Positions 24,376 through 31,888 of a stretch of DNA of 64,000 bases are shown one piece after another; the stretch's first letter is position 1; every line of letters begins with the position of its first letter. Source of the DNA: Nioella sp965215655. GTDB lineage: Bacteria; Pseudomonadota; Alphaproteobacteria; Rhodobacterales; Rhodobacteraceae. The stretch is taken from NCBI RefSeq assembly GCF_965215655.1, contig NZ_OZ244111.1, positions 2,480,001-2,544,000 on the forward strand, given 5' to 3'. A program made the position numbers and the translations under genes. The notes under the pieces were generated by a model that saw nothing but the letters and a program-made list of their open reading frames with translations, made no database searches and had not been told where the DNA came from.

Positions 24376-25667
24376 GCTTTGAACTTGCCTCCTGCCTCGT
24401 CACGCTCTTCGTTCTGGCCGGGATCGGTACGCCGATCGGCTATGCGATCATCCTCGCCTCGCTGGTCTATCTGGGCTTCGCCGGGCTGGACCTTGCACTT
24501 GCTGGTGAAAAGATTCTGCAAGGGCTCTACCGCAGCTTTATCCTGCTGGCTGTGCCGCTTTTCATCGTTGCCGCCAATATCATGAACGCGGGCACCATTT
24601 CGGACAGGTTGCTGCAGTTCTGCGTGGCCGCCGTGGGCCGGTTCCGGGGTGGGCTTGGCCATGTGAATGTTGTGGCCTCGCTGATCTTTTCCGGCATGTC
24701 CGGGTCCGCCGTCGCGGATGCCGCCGGGATCGGCAAGATCATCATCCAGATGATGACCAAGGGTGGCCGCTACGCGCCCGGTTATGCCGCCGCGATCACC
24801 GCTGCCTCGGCCACGATCGGGCCGATCATTCCGCCGTCGATCCCCATGGTGCTCTATGCGCTTGTCTCCAACTCCTCCATCGGGGCGCTGTTTCTTGCTG
24901 GCATTGTGCCCGGCCTGATCATGGGCGTGGTGCTGATGGCGATGAATTACTACATCTCGTCAAAGCGGGGCTTTGCGCTTGAGGAACCGGTGCCGCTGAA
25001 GCAACTGCCCCGGCACACCGCCAATGCCTTCCCTGCCCTTCTGATGCCGGTCATCCTGCTTTACGGCATTTATGGCGGCGTCACCACGCCGACCGAGGCC
25101 GCCGCAGTCGCGGCGCTGTATGCGTTGCTGCTGGCCGGGCTGTTCTACCGCGCCCTGTCGCTGCGCGCGCTTTATAACATCTTTGTCGAAAGCGCCCGAT
25201 CCTCCGCCGCTGTTGGCCTTGTGATCGGTGGCGCGCTGATCCTGAATTTCGTGGTCGTGTCGGAAAACATCCCGGCGATGGTGGCCAATTCACTGGTCGG
25301 CATCGATATCCACCCACTGGTTTTCCTGCTGCTGGTGAACCTGCTGATCCTGGCCCTTGGCTGTGTGCTGGACGCCACGACGATCATCCTTGTCATCGTG
25401 CCGCTGTTCATCCCCGCCTGCCGGGAACTTGACATCGACCTGGTGCATTTCGGGGTTCTGGTGGTGGTCAATTCCATGATCGGGCTGATCACGCCGCCCT
25501 ATGGCATTCTGCTTTTTGTGATCAACGCCGTCACAGGCATCGCGCTGAAAGACATCATTGGCGAAATCTGGGCCTTCCTTGCCGTTCTGATTGGCGCACT
25601 GCTGCTTCTGATCCTGTTCCCCGATCTGGTGTTGTTCCTGCCACGTTTGCTTGGATACGGAGGCTAA
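24372..25667 (+). CDS. TRAP transporter large permease (DctM family)
   Basis: A 431-residue polytopic protein with the DctM signature blocks GTPIGYAIILASLVY, LAVPLFIVAANIMNAGTIS, SLIFSGMSGSAVADAAGIG, ATIGPIIPPSIPMVLYALVS and TPTEAAAVAALYALLL. About eleven membrane segments are expected and the length is typical. It couples sodium flux to uptake of the DctP-bound acid. It ends 12 bases before the QuiC-like gene. Confidence 0.95.
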   Translation: MSFELASCLVTLFVLAGIGTPIGYAIILASLVYLGFAGLDLALAGEKILQGLYRSFILLAVPLFIVAANIMNAGTISDRLLQFCVAAVGRFRGGLGHVNVVASLIFSGMSGSAVADAAGIGKIIIQMMTKGGRYAPGYAAAITAASATIGPIIPPSIPMVLYALVSNSSIGALFLAGIVPGLIMGVVLMAMNYYISSKRGFALEEPVPLKQLPRHTANAFPALLMPVILLYGIYGGVTTPTEAAAVAALYALLLAGLFYRALSLRALYNIFVESARSSAAVGLVIGGALILNFVVVSENIPAMVANSLVGIDIHPLVFLLLVNLLILALGCVLDATTIILVIVPLFIPACRELDIDLVHFGVLVVVNSMIGLITPPYGILLFVINAVTGIALKDIIGEIWAFLAVLIGALLLLILFPDLVLFLPRLLGYGG

Positions 25668-25679
25668 GGGATCCACACC

Positions 25680-27572
25680 ATGCCATTGTCGATTGCCACC
25701 TCTGCCGTCCCCGGTGACGTCCCGCAGAAACTGAAGGCCGTCGCCGAGGCCGGTTTCAATGGCATTGACCTGTCGGAGCCGGATTTCACCGGTTACGAGG
25801 GCAGCGCCAGCGATCTGGCCGGGCTTGTCACCGACAACGGGCTGACCATCTCGGCGCTCCTGGCCTTTGACGGGTTGGAGGGGTTGGACGGTCCCGCGCG
25901 AGTTGCGGCCTTTGACCGGCTGGAGCGTGTTTTCGACCGGATGGGCGCGCTTGGGACGGATCTTCTGGTGGTGCGCGCCTCCTCTTCGCCCAAGGCCACC
26001 CCGGATCGGGCCCGACTGCTACAAGACCTGAGGGAGCTTGCCGGGCGGGCCGAGGCGCGCGGCGTGAAAGCGGCCTTTCAGGCGCTGCCATGGGCACGCA
26101 CCCTGACCCGAGAGGATACTGCGGCAGAGCTGATCGCAGAGATCGACAGCCCGGCGCTCGGGCTTGGGCTGAACAGCCTCTATTCGCTCGCCGATGGCTC
26201 CCGCCCGGCCCGGTTGGGCGGCCTCAACGGCGCGCAGGTCTTCCATGTGCAGCTGTCCGACGCCCCGAAGCTCGATATGGGCCTGCAATATCTCGCACAT
26301 CACTACCAGATCCTGCCCGGTCAGGGCGATCTGAACCTTGCTGGCTTTGTCCGGGTTCTGGCGCGCGCGGGATACAACGGCCCCTGGTCCATCGCTACCG
26401 CCAATGACGTGGCAACGCGCAACGGCCCCGCTGCCGTGGCCTCCGACGCCTATCGCGCCCTTCTAAACCTGCTGGACGAGGTGGACAGCCCCGAGCCGGG
26501 GATGAATTTCGATATTCCCGCCCTGCCCAAACGGGTCCGCGCAACCGGGTTCGAATTCATCGAGTTTGCCGCCGATGAACGCAGTGCCGACGACATGCGG
26601 AAAACCCTGCGATCCATGCGGTTCCGGCGCGAACGTCAGCACCGGACCAAGTCGGTCGAGCTGTGGCGGCAAGGTGCGGTAAACATCGTCATCAACACAG
26701 AACGAAGCGGCTTTGCCCATTCCGCGTTCCTCGCCCATGGCCCGACCGTCTGCGACATGGGTCTGCGGGTGGAGGATGCGACGCTGACCGCCAAACGGGC
26801 AACGGGACTTGGCGGGTCGCTGTTCTCACAGCCCGTGGGCGCGGGAGAGCTGGACATTCCGGCGGTGCGCGGCGTCGGCGGAAGCGTCGTGCATTTCATC
26901 GACGAGAAATCCGACCTGCACCGAGTGTGGGACATCGAGTTCCTGCCCGTCCCCCGCACCGAGGCCACGCAACCCGCTGGCCTGCGCAGGATCGACCATC
27001 TGGCCCAGACCATGCGCCATGAGGACATGCAGAGCTGGCTTCTGTTCTACCTGTCAACTTTCGACATGCGGAAATCGCCCGTCGTGGATGTGCACGACCC
27101 GGCAGGCCATGTCCATTCGCAGGCGATCCAGACCCCAGAAGGCGAGATCCGGCTCAACCTGAACGGCACCGAACCGGGACAGACCGTTGCGGGCAGCTTC
27201 ATCGCCGACAAGTTCGGCGCAGGCGTGCAGCATATTGCGCTTCTGAGCGACGATATCTTCGAAACCTCCGCCCTCTTGGCCGCGTCCGGCTTTCAGCGAC
27301 TGGCCATTCCCGCCAATTACTACGCCCATATCCTGTCCACATACGAACTGGACGCGGCCATGGTGGCGCGCCTCAAGGACGGAAACATCCTGTATTCCCG
27401 CACTGATGGCGGAGAGTTCTTTCAGATCTACAGCCTGCCGATCCTGGGTGGGTTCTTCTTCGAGATCGTCGAACGCCGAAACGGCTACACGGGCTATGGC
27501 GCACGCAACGCGCCTGTCCGCATCGCGGCGCAAAGCCGTCTGCTGCGCCCCGCCGGGATGCCCCTGAGATGA
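25680..27572 (+). CDS. QuiC-like fusion: DSD TIM barrel plus HPPD-type VOC domain
   Basis: A 630-residue two-domain protein of the QuiC1 family. Residues 1-270 form an AP-endonuclease-like TIM barrel resembling 3-dehydroshikimate dehydratase; residues about 285-620 form two VOC modules like 4-hydroxyphenylpyruvate dioxygenase. In Pseudomonas QuiC1 the dehydratase metal is held by E134, D165, Q191 and E239. With no gap in numbering, this protein has Q134 (AAFQALPW), N165 (LGLNSLYSL), Q191 (FHVQLSDAP) and A239 (WSIATAND), and Y168 in place of H168. Three of four ligands are gone, so the first domain has probably lost its original chemistry. The second domain keeps a His-His-Glu set in RIDHLAQTM, GVQHIALL and FFFEIVER. 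A GGAGGCTAAGGG precedes the ATG. Context points to quinate/shikimate breakdown. Confidence 0.85.
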   Translation: MPLSIATSAVPGDVPQKLKAVAEAGFNGIDLSEPDFTGYEGSASDLAGLVTDNGLTISALLAFDGLEGLDGPARVAAFDRLERVFDRMGALGTDLLVVRASSSPKATPDRARLLQDLRELAGRAEARGVKAAFQALPWARTLTREDTAAELIAEIDSPALGLGLNSLYSLADGSRPARLGGLNGAQVFHVQLSDAPKLDMGLQYLAHHYQILPGQGDLNLAGFVRVLARAGYNGPWSIATANDVATRNGPAAVASDAYRALLNLLDEVDSPEPGMNFDIPALPKRVRATGFEFIEFAADERSADDMRKTLRSMRFRRERQHRTKSVELWRQGAVNIVINTERSGFAHSAFLAHGPTVCDMGLRVEDATLTAKRATGLGGSLFSQPVGAGELDIPAVRGVGGSVVHFIDEKSDLHRVWDIEFLPVPRTEATQPAGLRRIDHLAQTMRHEDMQSWLLFYLSTFDMRKSPVVDVHDPAGHVHSQAIQTPEGEIRLNLNGTEPGQTVAGSFIADKFGAGVQHIALLSDDIFETSALLAASGFQRLAIPANYYAHILSTYELDAAMVARLKDGNILYSRTDGGEFFQIYSLPILGGFFFEIVERRNGYTGYGARNAPVRIAAQSRLLRPAGMPLR

Positions 27573-28456
27573 GCCCGGCTCACTCCATGACGGCCGGGTT
27601 GATCGGGCACGGGATCGCAGGATCGCTCACGCCGTCGATGCACGAGGCCGAGGGGCGTGCCCATGGCCTTGACTACCGCTACGCCCGGATGGACACCGCC
27701 CTGCCCCCCTATCGGGAGCAGAGCCTTGCCCAGATGATCGACGCCGCGGAACGGGCAGGCTTTCGGGGCCTCAATATCACCCATCCGTTCAAGGTGCAGG
27801 TACTGCCCCTGCTGGACCAGCTATCGCCTGAGGCCAAGGCGATTGGCGCGGTGAATACCGTCCAGTTCCTCAACGGCTGCCGGATTGGGCACAACACCGA
27901 CATCAGCGGCTTTGCCACAGCCTTTCGTGAGGCTTTGCCGGGTGCGGGAATGGATCATGTCCTGCTGCTTGGGGCTGGCGGCGCGGGGGCTGCGGTGGCC
28001 CATGCACTGATTGCGCTTGGCGTGCGGGTGCTGTCCGTTTTCAGCAAGGAGCCAGACCAGACGCGGGCATTGCTGAACAGGCTCGCTGCGCAATACCCCA
28101 CGTGCCGCCTGCATGCGCCCGACGCGCTTGACCGTGCGGCGCTGCGCGACGTGGGCGGTGTGGTCAATGCCACGCCCATGGGAATGGACGCCTATCCCGG
28201 CACGGCGATTGCCGTCGACTGTCTGCACCCCGATATCTGGGTGTCGGATATCGTGTACTTCCCCCTGGAAACCGAGCTGCTACGGATTGCGCGGGCCATG
28301 GGATGCCGCACAATGTCCGGGGCTGGCATGGCCATTCATCAGGCCGCCCAGGCTTTTCAGATCATCACCGGACAGCAGGCGGATGCCGACCGTATGGCCG
28401 CTGAGTTCGACAGGCTGACCGCACCTGATATAGTTTCAGCAGAATCTTCAGGATAA
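27569..28456 (+). CDS. Quinate/shikimate dehydrogenase (AroE family, catabolic type)
   Basis: A 295-residue dehydrogenase. SLTPSMHEAEG, GLNITHPFK (catalytic lysine), GHNTDISGF, GAGGAGAAVAHALIALG and NATPMGM are shikimate-dehydrogenase motifs. The C-terminal run PGTAIAVDCLHPDIW, VYFPLETELL and GAGMAIHQAAQAFQIITG is closest to the NAD-dependent quinate/shikimate dehydrogenases of Corynebacterium and not to biosynthetic AroE. It would convert shikimate to 3-dehydroshikimate or quinate to 3-dehydroquinate. The ATG overlaps the preceding stop; an alternative start is at 27590. Confidence 0.88.
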   Translation: MSPAHSMTAGLIGHGIAGSLTPSMHEAEGRAHGLDYRYARMDTALPPYREQSLAQMIDAAERAGFRGLNITHPFKVQVLPLLDQLSPEAKAIGAVNTVQFLNGCRIGHNTDISGFATAFREALPGAGMDHVLLLGAGGAGAAVAHALIALGVRVLSVFSKEPDQTRALLNRLAAQYPTCRLHAPDALDRAALRDVGGVVNATPMGMDAYPGTAIAVDCLHPDIWVSDIVYFPLETELLRIARAMGCRTMSGAGMAIHQAAQAFQIITGQQADADRMAAEFDRLTAPDIVSAESSG

Positions 28457-28462
28457 GCTCAG

Positions 28463-29275
28463 ATGAATGACGCAGACGAGATCCGCCATTGGTGGCGCAC
28501 CTCCATCATCGACATGGAGCCGGGAAAGATCGCCTTTCGCGGGCACCCCGTTCAGGATCTGATCGGGACCGTCAGTTTCCCGCAGATGATCTGGCTGATG
28601 CTGCGCGGTGACCTGCCGACGCGGGCCGAGGCAGACCTCTTTGAATGCGCCCTTGTGGCCGGGGTCGATCATGGACCGCAGGCCCCCTCGATCGCTGCCG
28701 CACGCATGGCCGCGACCTGTGGCGTGGGGCTGAACAACGTGATGGCCACGGGTGTGAACATGCTTGGTGACGTGCATGGCGGCGCGGGGGAACAATGCGC
28801 CGTGCTGTACTATGATGTCGCTGCAAGGATTGACGCGGGCGCGGATCTGGATCAGGCGGTTCGCGACGGGCTCGATGCCTGGCGGGCCGAATATGGCAAG
28901 ATCGTCTCGGGCTTCGGGCACCGCTTTCACAAACCCGTCGATCCGCGCGCGCCGCGCCTGATGGCACTGGTGCGGGAGGCCGCCGCGGCGGGCACAGTCT
29001 CGGGCCGCTTCGCCACCATCGGCGAGGCCGTACAGGGCGAGCTTGGCCGCCAGCGCGGCGGTCGTCCCATTGCGATGAATATTGACGGGGCCACGGCGGT
29101 GATCTTCTGCGAGCTTGGCTTCCCCCCACCCCTGTCGCGCGGGCTGTTCTGCCTGTCACGCTCTGTCGGGGTGCTGGCCCATGGCTGGGAGCAGATGCAG
29201 CAAGGTGGGCGCAACAAGGGGCCGATGCCGCCGAAATTCCTTCCGGAATACCAACCCAAGGACGTCACCAGCTAA
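28463..29275 (+). CDS. Citryl-CoA lyase/citrate synthase-family protein
   Basis: A 270-residue protein that corresponds to the catalytic core of citrate synthase and lacks the large N-terminal domain. The residues normally used in catalysis are present: the histidine of GDVHGGAGEQ, the second histidine and arginine in GFGHRFHKPVDPRAP, and an aspartate in NIDGATAVIFCELG. Such short forms are annotated as citryl-CoA lyases and make or break a 3-hydroxyacyl-CoA C-C bond. The substrate is unknown. It ends the first operon, six bases after the dehydrogenase gene, and a promoter region follows. Its link to an acylating aldehyde dehydrogenase in the next operon suggests CoA-ester chemistry. Confidence 0.8.
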   Translation: MNDADEIRHWWRTSIIDMEPGKIAFRGHPVQDLIGTVSFPQMIWLMLRGDLPTRAEADLFECALVAGVDHGPQAPSIAAARMAATCGVGLNNVMATGVNMLGDVHGGAGEQCAVLYYDVAARIDAGADLDQAVRDGLDAWRAEYGKIVSGFGHRFHKPVDPRAPRLMALVREAAAAGTVSGRFATIGEAVQGELGRQRGGRPIAMNIDGATAVIFCELGFPPPLSRGLFCLSRSVGVLAHGWEQMQQGGRNKGPMPPKFLPEYQPKDVTS

Positions 29276-29574
29276 CCGCGGCCTCCCTGCGAAGGGGCCA
29301 GACCGACCGCATGCAGCCGCGCCCTCACCGCGTGCGGCCTTCGAGCAGATGCGCAATCGCAACGCGATCGGATGTTACCGGACCCACTGTCCCGCCTGTC
29401 GCCCCATGCCGATAGGCGCGCAAATGATGCCCCTCAAATCATTGAAAATAATACGAAACCCCAGAGGACGAAGCCCCGGCCTTGCAAAATGATTGATGTT
29501 TTTAAAAATCTCATATATTTTTCTTTTCACCACATATATATAATCCTGTATCATGATTCCGCGGAGCTTCTTCG
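29276..29574. promoter_or_regulatory. Promoter region of the second operon
   Basis: A 299-base stretch, GC-rich at first and strongly AT-rich from about 29440 to 29560. It holds an imperfect repeat AATGAT/ATCATT (29423-29428 and 29438-29443) and the AT-rich block at 29499-29522, then CATATATATAATCC resembling a -10 region. No coding frame is convincing. No TTGTC-N-GACAA site was found here. Confidence 0.6.
29499..29522. promoter_or_regulatory. AT-rich promoter block, copy 2
   Basis: TTTTT-n-AAAAT-n-TCATATATT-n-TT, matching 21389-21412 at 21 of 24 positions, lies about 55 bases upstream of the TIM-barrel gene. Both copies face the same strand and each precedes an operon of the quinate-type region. 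Confidence 0.55.
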
Positions 29575-30498
29575 ATGGCGAAGACAGACCAAACGCCCCA
29601 GCCAGACCCGCTATATTCGCTGGCCCATCTGACCCTGATCGACTGTTCCGCGCCCGAGCTGGTCTATATCGCGGCGCGGGCGGGATATGACGCGGTCAGC
29701 CCGCGCTTCATCCCCATGCATGTGCCCGGCGAGTTTGCGAACCGGCCCGAGGACAAGGCGCTGGTGGCGGCCACCAAGCTGGCACTGAAGACGACCGGGC
29801 TTAAGGTTCTGGACATCGAGCTTGCGCGGATCACCGACGACTGCGACCCCAAAAGCTTTGAACCGTCGCTGGAACTGGGTGGCGAATTGGGGGCCAAACG
29901 CCTGATCATGAGCGCCTGGACCAGCGACCGCGATGACCGGAACTTCCTGGTCGAGTGCTACGGGGAAACCTGTGATATCGCCGCGCAATACGGGCTGAGT
30001 GTCGATCTGGAGTTTCCCTCGTTCTCGCGGCTCAGAACCCTGGATGAGGCGCTCGATATCGTGCGGGCAGCGGACCGGCCCAATGGCGGCATTCTCGTCG
30101 ACACGCTCTACCTGCATCTCAGCCGCGTCGATATCGGCGAGCTTCTGCATGTCCCGAGCGAGCTGCTGCATTTCCTCCACATCTCCGACTGCCTGCCCGG
30201 CATCGCCGACACGCGCGAGGGCATGATCCAGCTGGCCCGCGATGCGCGACTTTATCCCGGCGAGGGCTGGATCGACTTTACCGGCATCATCGAACGGATG
30301 CCGCCGGTCGACTACTCCATCGAACTTCCCAATCAGAGCCGCGTGGCCGAGCTCGGGCTCGAAGAACACGCCCGCCGCTGTCTGATCCAGGCAAAACGCA
30401 CCTTCGGGACAGCCCGGTCGAAACGGCTGCACCCCGATCCTGTTCTGGCGCAAGCCAACACACACAACGAGGGCCATCATGGGCAAAGACCTGACTGA
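29575..30498 (+). CDS. Sugar phosphate isomerase/epimerase-type TIM-barrel protein
   Basis: A 307-residue AP-endonuclease-2-family barrel. A complete metal-ligand set is visible: E146 in VDLEFPSFS, D176 in ILVDTLYLH, H202 in FLHISDCLPG and E250 in YSIELPNQ. The family includes xylose isomerases, inosose dehydratases and 3-dehydroshikimate dehydratases. Because the QuiC-like protein has lost its own barrel ligands, this intact barrel could supply the dehydratase or a related lyase activity; this is inference. GGAG lies nine bases ahead of the ATG. The last 20 bases overlap the acylating aldehyde dehydrogenase gene. The C-terminal 30 residues are charged and probably disordered. Confidence 0.82.
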   Translation: MAKTDQTPQPDPLYSLAHLTLIDCSAPELVYIAARAGYDAVSPRFIPMHVPGEFANRPEDKALVAATKLALKTTGLKVLDIELARITDDCDPKSFEPSLELGGELGAKRLIMSAWTSDRDDRNFLVECYGETCDIAAQYGLSVDLEFPSFSRLRTLDEALDIVRAADRPNGGILVDTLYLHLSRVDIGELLHVPSELLHFLHISDCLPGIADTREGMIQLARDARLYPGEGWIDFTGIIERMPPVDYSIELPNQSRVAELGLEEHARRCLIQAKRTFGTARSKRLHPDPVLAQANTHNEGHHGQRPD

Positions 30499-31888
30499 AG
30501 ACGACCGACAGCTTGTGGCTGACATGCTATCGCGCGCCCGTGCGGCAATGGCAGAGATCGAAGACTGGAGCCAGAAAGACCTGGACCGCTTGTCTCAGGC
30601 GATTGCATGGTATGCCGGAAACGAGAAGACCTTTACCCGGCTGGCGCAGCAAGGGGTCGATGAAAGCGGCATCGGCGATCGTGAAGGGCGGCCCGCCAAG
30701 CGGTTCAAGATCCACATGGTGTTGCGTGACGTGCTGCGCACCCCCTCGACCGGGGTCGTGGAGGTGGATGAGGCGCGCGGGCTGGTCAAATACGCCAAAC
30801 CCGCCGGGGTGATTGCATCGCTCATCCCGATGACCAACCCGGCGATGACGCCACCGGTCACGGGCGTATCCTCGGCAAACGCCCGCAATGCCGTTATATT
30901 CAGCCCCCACCCTCGCACCGCGCAGACGACCTATGAGATGGTCGAAGTGATGCGCGCCGCCTGCCGGGCCGTGGGCGCACCCGAGGACCTGTTCCAGTCG
31001 ATCCGCAAGCCCTCGATCCCCATGACCCAGCATCTGATGGAGGTCTGCGACCTGACCCTTGCCACCGGTGGCAAACCGATGGTGAAGGCCGCCTATTCCT
31101 CCGGCCGTCCGGCCTATGGCGTCGGCGCAGGCAATTCCTCGATCGTCATCGACGAGACCGCGGATATCGAGATTGCCGCAGCGAACACGCGGATTTCCAA
31201 AACCTCCGATTTCGGGTCCGGCTGTTCGGCGGATGGTAACATCATCATCCAGCGCTCGATCTATGACGCCATGGTCAAGGCGCTGGAGGCTGAGGGCGGG
31301 TATCTGTGCAACGCGCAGGAAAAGGCCTTGCTTGAGGCGGCCATGTGGGACGAAAAGGGCAATCGCACTTTCCCCACCATCGCTTGCCGTCCGCAGCAAA
31401 CCGCCGAGGTGGCCGGGTTTTCGATCCCTGAGGATCGCAAGTTCCTGATGGTCGAAAACCAGGGCCAGATCGGGCCTGAACACAAGTTCTCCAAGGAAAA
31501 GCTGACCACGCTGATGGCGCTTTACCACTTCGAAACGTTCGATGACGCGCTGGACACCGTCCGCGCCATCTACAACACCGGCGGCAAGGGCCATTCCTGC
31601 GGCATCTACAGCCACAATGACGAAAACATCGACCGTCTTGCCCGTCTGGCCCCTGTCAGTCGCATGATGGTCCGCCAGCCGCAATCCAAGGCCAACGCGG
31701 GTGCCTGGACAAACGGGATGCCGATGACCTCCAGCCTCGGCTGCGGGATCTGGGGCGGCAACATCACCAATGAGAACGTCACCATGAAACACATGATGAA
31801 CTACACCTGGGTCAGCCGCCCGATCCCCGAGGATCGCCCCTCGGAGGAGGAGCTGTTCGGTGAGTTCTTCGGACAGGAGGTCGCGTGA
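30479..31888 (+). CDS. CoA-acylating aldehyde dehydrogenase, SauS-like
   Basis: A 469-residue ALDH of the acylating group (sulfoacetaldehyde dehydrogenase SauS, succinate-semialdehyde and propionaldehyde dehydrogenases). The likely nucleophile is C249 in SDFGSGCSADGN; PAGVIASLIPMTNPAMTPPV and NARNAVIFSPHPRT are typical of CoA-acylating enzymes. It would oxidise an aldehyde to an acyl-CoA with NAD(P)+. It lies between a TIM-barrel protein and a ThDP enzyme, with overlaps on both sides, which suggests that a ThDP-generated aldehyde is captured as a CoA ester. GAGGG precedes the ATG. Sulfoacetaldehyde itself is not supported, because no sulfonate genes are nearby. Confidence 0.8.
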   Translation: MGKDLTEDDRQLVADMLSRARAAMAEIEDWSQKDLDRLSQAIAWYAGNEKTFTRLAQQGVDESGIGDREGRPAKRFKIHMVLRDVLRTPSTGVVEVDEARGLVKYAKPAGVIASLIPMTNPAMTPPVTGVSSANARNAVIFSPHPRTAQTTYEMVEVMRAACRAVGAPEDLFQSIRKPSIPMTQHLMEVCDLTLATGGKPMVKAAYSSGRPAYGVGAGNSSIVIDETADIEIAAANTRISKTSDFGSGCSADGNIIIQRSIYDAMVKALEAEGGYLCNAQEKALLEAAMWDEKGNRTFPTIACRPQQTAEVAGFSIPEDRKFLMVENQGQIGPEHKFSKEKLTTLMALYHFETFDDALDTVRAIYNTGGKGHSCGIYSHNDENIDRLARLAPVSRMMVRQPQSKANAGAWTNGMPMTSSLGCGIWGGNITNENVTMKHMMNYTWVSRPIPEDRPSEEELFGEFFGQEVA

